Positions 58,923 to 64,000 of a stretch of 64,000 nucleotides of DNA are shown one piece after another; position 1 is the stretch's first letter, and each line of letters opens with the position of its first letter. Origin of the DNA: Omphiscola glabra (taxonomy: Eukaryota > Mollusca > Gastropoda > Lymnaeidae). Location: the NCBI GenBank assembly GCA_964017045.1, contig OZ024798.1:10561793-10625792 (forward strand). The letters are read 5' to 3'. The position numbers and the translations under genes are program-made. Under the pieces are notes generated by a model, which had not been told where the DNA came from, made no database searches, and saw only the letters and a list, made by a program, of their open reading frames with translations.

Positions 58923-59108
58923 CAGCGCTACTCAAAGTGGTGGTCCGCGGACCGGTGCCGGTCCGTGGGCCATCATCCGCCGGTCCGCAGAAGTTTTCAA
59001 GAAAACTCATTTCGCTACCACGTCAGTACAAGAATAATAGTGCACCGGTCCCTGGTGCAATGGAAAATTCCTGCCGGTCCGCCATACTAAAAAGTTTGAG
59101 AAGCACTG
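58923..59108 (+). mobile_element. hAT-type MITE, perfect TSD (186 bp)
   Basis: Starts cagcgctactcaaagtggtg and ends aaaagtttgagaagcactg, with imperfect TIRs. Perfect 8-bp TSD TTCTAGCA at 58915-58922 and 59109-59116. The interior is a run of gcggaccggtgccggtccg-type palindromes. A second, older copy lies at 62375-62559 and a fragment at 9286-9350. Confidence 0.92.
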
Positions 59109-59498
59109 TTCTAGCACACACTTCGCTATGAAACCATTTCATTGAAGTGACAGTCCCTGTCACAAAAACACCGACCACAATAGAGAGTTTAACACCCCTG
59201 ACGTCACTGTGTACTTCAGGAGTTATATGTGGGATTAAAAAAAAATTTGAATGTGTGACGTCACCACTTATGATCTTTAGGCCAGCCCCCCCCCCCCCCC
59301 GGGGGCCATGTCACAAACTGTCTAAATTTCTTAGATCCACACCCCCACCTCCCCCCCCCCTTTTTAAAAAAAAAACAACTGAGTGTGACATACTTTATGA
59401 ACGCCCCTTACTTAACTGAGATAATTTCCTTAATCTACCGGAATTAAGCAATAGATGCTACATATTTGTGCAATATCTAACTCAGTGGAATATGGCAA
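59109..59498. other. Spacer with poly-C
   Basis: No gene is supported. Poly-C at about 59287-59300 and 59350-59360. Confidence 0.45.
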
Positions 59499-59660
59499 TT
59501 TCTCATGTGTACTGAAATGATTGTTCACCGAATTCACTGGAATAGGGCAATTTCTCATGTGTACTGAAATGATTGTTCACCGAATTCACTGGAATAGGGC
59601 AATTTCTCATGTGTACTGAAATGATTGTTCACCGAATTCACTGGAATAAGGCAATATGTC
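59499..59660 (+). repeat. 52-bp minisatellite, about 3 units
   Basis: The unit starts tttctcatgtgtactgaaat and continues gattgttcaccgaattcact. Unit starts are at 59499, 59551 and 59603. Confidence 0.92.
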
Positions 59661-60047
59661 TTGTGGCGGAGTTGTAGCACCTCCCACAAGTTCTCTGGAG
59701 TTATCCCTTAGTTTATTTGAAAAGTTTTATTCGTGTGCCGTGCGCCGTGCCAATTTATTTTCGCATTATTGTTCACTAAGAAAAATAATTATACTTCATT
59801 TCTAATCTGGAACAATCATAGTTTGATCGTCCTCCATAAAACCATAGTTCCAAAAAAAATACCGAATTTCTAAAAAAAAAAAGAAAAAGAAAAGGTGGAT
59901 TTACCGACATCAGCGATGTAACTGGCCACGTGAGGTCTTGCTAAACAATGACTTCATTACTCTGGACTATCCGTGAGGCTGACCTAGATACGTCGGTCAG
60001 CATGTAGCCGAACTGACCGTCGTCCGGGTAACCACGGGTCATCAGTT

Positions 60048-60113
60048 ATGGCGGCCAGCAATGCCAGCTTCAGCCGATTCTCCGTACTCATGGCGGTAGC
60101 TGCCTTCTACGCG
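60048..60113 (+). CDS. Possible first coding exon with an N-terminal hydrophobic segment
   Basis: An ATG in strong Kozak context (G at -3 and G at +4) opens a 22-codon frame that ends exactly at a consensus donor, gcg|gtaagt. It reads MAASNASFSRFSVLMA then VAAFYA, which would suit a signal peptide or signal anchor. An in-frame TAG lies about 65 bp upstream, so this is the first ATG of the frame. The 130 bp before it is less AT-rich than its surroundings and could be 5' UTR. I could not find exon 2 with confidence, and the family is unknown. A chance ORF beside a chance donor is the alternative. Confidence 0.35.
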
Positions 60114-61435
60114 GTAAGTGACCCGGAAGTTGTCGTCTCGCGCTTGAGAATGTTTTTTTTTTTTTTTTTTTTTTCCGTTTTGTTATTTTTTTTTTAATTT
60201 TTAAAAAGAAATGTTTATAATTGTATTGTTTATTTTAATTAATACACGTATGCCTGTGCCATTATTGTTTTATTATATTTTTTAAAAACTATCTATTGTG
60301 CTCTCCGAAACCACGTTACTCTCAAAATTTCCCGCAATCACACTCCCACAATCCTAAAAAACATTCGTCGTTCTACGTCTTTCGTTCTCCCCACTTCTGA
60401 ATCTTTTTGTGGCTTATTGTGTCGATGCGCGTGTCTGTGCGTGTGTCTGTGTTGCTAGGACACTCTTATTTTCAGTGTTATTTATTTCTTGGTATATATT
60501 ATATTATATATGTATATTATTTTGCAATCTGTGTCTAAATTTTCTGTCTAAGAACTCATCTTTGGACTTAATCTGTTTATCCAGTAGTCAAACTTTCTGT
60601 CTATCTTTATTACTTACTGATAGAATTATTCAAAGTTTTCTATGCCCTTGCCCAGAACGGTCACGTGACTTTGGAGGGTGGTTACCTTTGTGCCTTTCCC
60701 CCTGCATTCAAAGTTGAGAAGTTATTTAACTTATTTTTTTCCAATACCAAATTTGGGACCCTTAAATATCCGAGTCCTCCCCCCCACCCCTACCTTTTTT
60801 TGCAGCCACAGGGGTTTCAGGGCCCAGGCGACGGCTCCGCCTATGCCTCACATATTCCAATATTCCCATCACACTCTCCTCTCATCACTGTTCCCGAGCT
60901 GGAATAATAAATCCCAATGGCGCCCTCTTAAGGATAACGCCCCGACAGCCAGCAGCACCCCCCCCCCCTTGCCCTTATTTAACACGTCCACGTCCATAAA
61001 ACTGCCAGCCTATCCCTGGTCACTAGGCCATCCACACCAGGGTCTATGAGACCACGTGATTAAAAACCTGGAAATGAGAAACCGTTTCTCCCAGCAACCC
61101 CCCCCCCCTCCACACACACACAAACTCGTGCTACGACCGCGCCCCCCCCCCCCCCCCCCAACCCCCAAATTGCTGTACTCGTCTGCTGGGTCGATTGAGG
61201 TAGATAGCGCTTGACTGGACGGTGATAATGCCACATAATGATGAGTCGTCCCACCACTTCTTCCCTGTTCTTGAAGGTGTAAACGGTCGGTATCCGCCGT
61301 TCGCCCGGTCCTCATAAAATCAACAAAACATGTTACATCACTTCTTAAAGTTACTTCAAACAGCGGCATAGGAAGAAGGGGCGTGCTGAATTTAACTACA
61401 AGCTGAATGAAATCGAATTCTGCCGGGCCTCAATA
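60114..61435. other. Spacer, possibly first intron
   Basis: No further exon is recognised. T-rich tract at about 60151-60175, C-rich runs near 60958-60968 and 61100-61110, and a long poly-C at 61143-61159. Confidence 0.4.
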
Positions 61436-61439
61436 AGCT

Positions 61440-61785
61440 AAGGCGGGGCTTAGGCTAAGGCTTAGGGCCTAACAATCTGCAGGGGCCTCATTAAGATACA
61501 GCCTCTAGGACTAGGGCCTCACAATCTGCCAGGGCCTCAATAAGATACAGCTTCGGGCCTAACAATCTGCCGGGGCCTCAGTGGGATACAGCTTGGGGCC
61601 CAACAATCTGCCAGGACTTCAATAAGCTACAGGCTACAGCTGATGGCCTAACAATCTGCCGGGCCTCATTAGGATACAGCTTAAGGCCTCACAGTCTGCC
61701 AGGGCCTCAAGAAGCTACAGCTTATGGCCTAACAATCTGCCGCGGGGCCTCATTAGGATACAGCTTGGGGCCTCACACTCTACCA
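61440..61785 (+). repeat. Approximately 40-bp degenerate minisatellite, about 8 units
   Basis: Recurring ggcctcacaatctgccaggg and cctcaataagatacagctt blocks with variable spacing. Confidence 0.88.
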
Positions 61786-62374
61786 GCTATATGTTTTAAA
61801 TTTTTCTTCGACAAGCTGTTGTAATTTATAATGATAAGGGGCCAGGACCTCGTATAGGTTAGGGTCTCAGAAAATCAAAGTCCGGCTCTGGGAAGGAGGG
61901 TGTGGGGGTGGTGCGCCGCGGGCGGCATTTTTGTTTAAATGGAAGGGTGCGACATTTTCGGCCAAATGCAGGAGGCCAGGGGGGGTGAGGAGGGTCTTGG
62001 CCAGCCCCGGACGGGTCTAACCCTATTGCTATACGCCAGTGAGTTCGTGTCTTAACTTTAGATGGCTTCCGACATGTTGTTAACATTTCACTTTCAAATC
62101 TGTCGCCAAAGTGTCTGGTAAGGTCACTCTGAACAGCGGACACGTTATTCGGCACAACATACGTTTTGATTGCTTTATAAATATCCGTTTGAATAAGTCT
62201 GAATTTGAAAATAATAATTAAATAATCTTCGATACTTAAGTTTAAGTTTGTTTACAAGCAGCTGGGTTATTTAAAAAGTTGCGTATCGGATTCAGTGTAT
62301 TATTTATGGAAGAATTATTTCTAAACATTTATAAAATGGCAAATTAAAGCGATTCCAAGACGTAATAAATAAAA
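61786..62374. other. Spacer
   Basis: No gene is supported. The segment 61865-62040 (ccggctctgggaagg to ctatacgccagtg) has the look of a worn hAT MITE, but no TSD was found. Confidence 0.4.
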
Positions 62375-62559
62375 TTATGTTCGAATTGGTGGTCCGCGGG
62401 CCCGCTCCTGACCACGAGATCCTAGTCGTCGGTCCGCAAAGGATGAACAATTGCATAAGAGCAGAATTTTTTATTTATTTTTTTTAAAAATGGAATTCCA
62501 TTCTTTAATGTAAATAGCTCCTGTCAATACGTCAACACCGAAACGTTTGAGAAGCCCTG
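62375..62559 (+). mobile_element. Old copy of the 58923-type hAT MITE
   Basis: Contains attggtggtccgcgggccc near the left and ends aaacgtttgagaagccctg, as in 58923-59108. The left terminus is diverged and no TSD can be read. Confidence 0.6.
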
Positions 62560-62909
62560 ATCTAATCCAGGCTCCCATTTCCCCCTCCCATCATGCAGTT
62601 CGTGCAATGCACTTTTAAATGACCCGCCTCACCTATCATTGCAGGGTAGTGTGCATTCGCATACACGGGTCGTCTGATAGCTGTTGTGATTTTATTAACA
62701 CCGACACTCTACAGACGACTTCTGGAGGCGCTTGGTAAACAACGATGTCACTTATATCTTGTGCCCCGGGGGGTGGGGGGCGCTCTCCATCTCCCCCCCC
62801 CCGCCCACACCTTTTCTCCTCAGGTAAACCCTCCCCCAACGAGAAAGCTTGCCACAGATCGGTGTAAAAAATGAAAACTGTCGTCTATCATCTTATGATA
62901 AGTCTATTA
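62560..62909. other. Spacer
   Basis: Nothing recognised beyond C/G-rich runs at 62766-62804. Confidence 0.4.
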
Positions 62910-63032
62910 AGATAATTCAGCTATGACATAGGAATGTAAAGCTATTTATATCAATAAATATGAGATAGGAATGTAAAGCTATTTATACCAAGAACTATGA
63001 GATAGGAAGTTAAAGCTATTTATACCAGGTAT
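62910..63032 (+). repeat. Approximately 35-40-bp array, 3 units
   Basis: Unit gagataggaatgtaaagcta followed by tttatacca and a variable aagaactat-type spacer. Confidence 0.85.
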
Positions 63033-63139
63033 TGTAACCATATCAGTTCAAGATAAGTGTGTTGGGAAAGGATGTGGGGAGAGGGGGGGGTGGTTCTAGA
63101 CTCATTGTAGCATATTCAATATATTTCTAACTTATAAAC

Positions 63140-63285
63140 ATGACTCAAGTGCCGTTTGTTTTTATAACCATGACTAAAAGTGACCTTTGTTTTTATAAAC
63201 ATGACTAAAAGTGACCTTTGTTTTTATAAACATGACTAAAAGTGAACTTTGTTTTTATAAACATGACTGAAGTGCCCTTTGTTTT
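63140..63285 (+). repeat. Approximately 34-bp minisatellite, about 4.5 units
   Basis: Unit ataaacatgactaaaagtga followed by cctttgttttt, with a few indels (aagtgccgttt, aagtgcccttt). Confidence 0.9.
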
Positions 63286-63419
63286 TCAAGGATGTGCTTC
63301 ATATGTCATCAACACCTCGTCATTATTGTTTCGCTAACAATCTTTCACATTTTGATCCATATCTTTTTTTTTCCTCACTTTGCTTTAGCCAAGCACCTCT
63401 GTCCCAAAACCTACCCTTC

Positions 63420-63680
63420 TCAACTCCTCACCCGAAACCCCCCTACTCTCCCACCACTCTCTAACCCTCACCCCTCTCACCTTACCACCCCTTCTCACCC
63501 CATCACCCCAACACACTCAAGCCCCACCACCCTCTAACCCAACCACCCTCTAACCCTACCACCCTCTAGCCCCATCACCCTCTAACTCTGCCACCCCTCC
63601 TCACCACCACTATTCCTTTAACTCCACACCCTCCTCAACCCATCACTCCTCTAACCCCACATCCCTCTTCACCCCTCCCC
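63420..63680 (+). repeat. C-rich degenerate array around caccctctaacccc
   Basis: About 18 irregular units of caccctctaaccc and similar, ending in a poly-C at 63678-63685. No coding signal. Confidence 0.85.
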
Positions 63681-63839
63681 CCCCCACACTTTTTGCATGC
63701 CGAAGGTAGATAACAACATTTTGTACACAAGCCTGTATGAATGGGCGATGGAAACATCTTCAGACATTAAGTTTACCTTTTCCAGATGACGCTCACCCGA
63801 GCTCCTGGTGGCCATGTCTATGGATGTGAGAGAGATCAG

Positions 63840-64000
63840 ATAAGACTCCCATATAGACCCAACTCTCAGGTTGACTTGACTCCCAGATGGGTCCGACTCC
63901 TAGATACACATGACTGTGAGATATACCCAACTCTCAGATAGATAGGACTCCCATATAGACTCGACTTCCAAATAGACCAAACTCTCATATAGATCAGACT
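63840..64000 (+). repeat. Degenerate array continuing past the window end
   Basis: Recurring gactcccatatagac and caactctcagatag blocks with substitutions. It is still running at the last base. Confidence 0.85.

Noticed and set aside
63790..63829. Possible second exon for the 60048 candidate, after ccttttccag
   Set aside because: The acceptor is good and phase 0 would fit, but only about 13 codons precede a possible donor and the sequence then runs into a tandem array.

Overview
This window reads as non-coding nuclear DNA from an animal, most likely a gastropod or other lophotrochozoan. There are no bacterial-style operons, ribosome binding sites or long genuine reading frames. The only recognisable coding piece is a short exon with good splice sites. 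The space between is filled with minisatellites, microsatellites, very long G/C homopolymers and short hAT-type DNA transposons with 8-bp target-site duplications (TSDs). The mollusc assignment is an inference: the exon is of a SUEL-lectin/EVA-1 type found across animals, and one abundant MITE family resembles the SPIN group of hAT elements, which is known from tetrapods and also from a pond snail.

Layout. 1-7.0 kb: a 5.3-kb array of a 27-bp unit (about 197 copies, with a 1,026-bp higher-order duplication), then 24-bp and 31-bp arrays. 7-17 kb: retroelement-like debris, hAT MITEs, a LINE-like C-terminal coding remnant and seven or eight small arrays. 17-23 kb: 16-, 20-, 17-, 22- and 30-bp arrays, and an old dispersed repeat interrupted by a younger hAT MITE. 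23.37-23.61 kb: the SUEL-type lectin exon on the + strand, with arrays starting just downstream of its splice donor. 25.2-27.5 kb: AT-rich spacer. 27.5-29.2 kb: a CT-rich tract and a C-rich array. 29-45 kb: alternating arrays, MITEs and poly-C/poly-G runs, including a long inverted-repeat element with a 9-bp TSD at 34.65 kb. 45-56 kb: arrays of 35, 15, 28, 18, 24, 20 and 39 bp. 56.4-58.5 kb: a second large array (28-bp unit, 644-bp higher-order duplication). 58.5-64 kb: two hAT MITEs, small arrays, and a possible first coding exon at 60.05 kb.

Tandem arrays cover roughly 23-24 kb by my hand count, over a third of the window, in more than 40 mostly unrelated families. Nearly all long open frames are artefacts of these arrays: a unit divisible by 3 without a stop stays open for its whole length, and a stop-free unit of another length yields the same peptide in all three frames. 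I do not see a novel multi-gene system. The parts most worth a second look are the 27-bp array with its regular CCAAT boxes, the related hAT families with clean TSDs, the nested insertion at 18.99 kb, the two related fold-back elements, and the small exons embedded among repeats.
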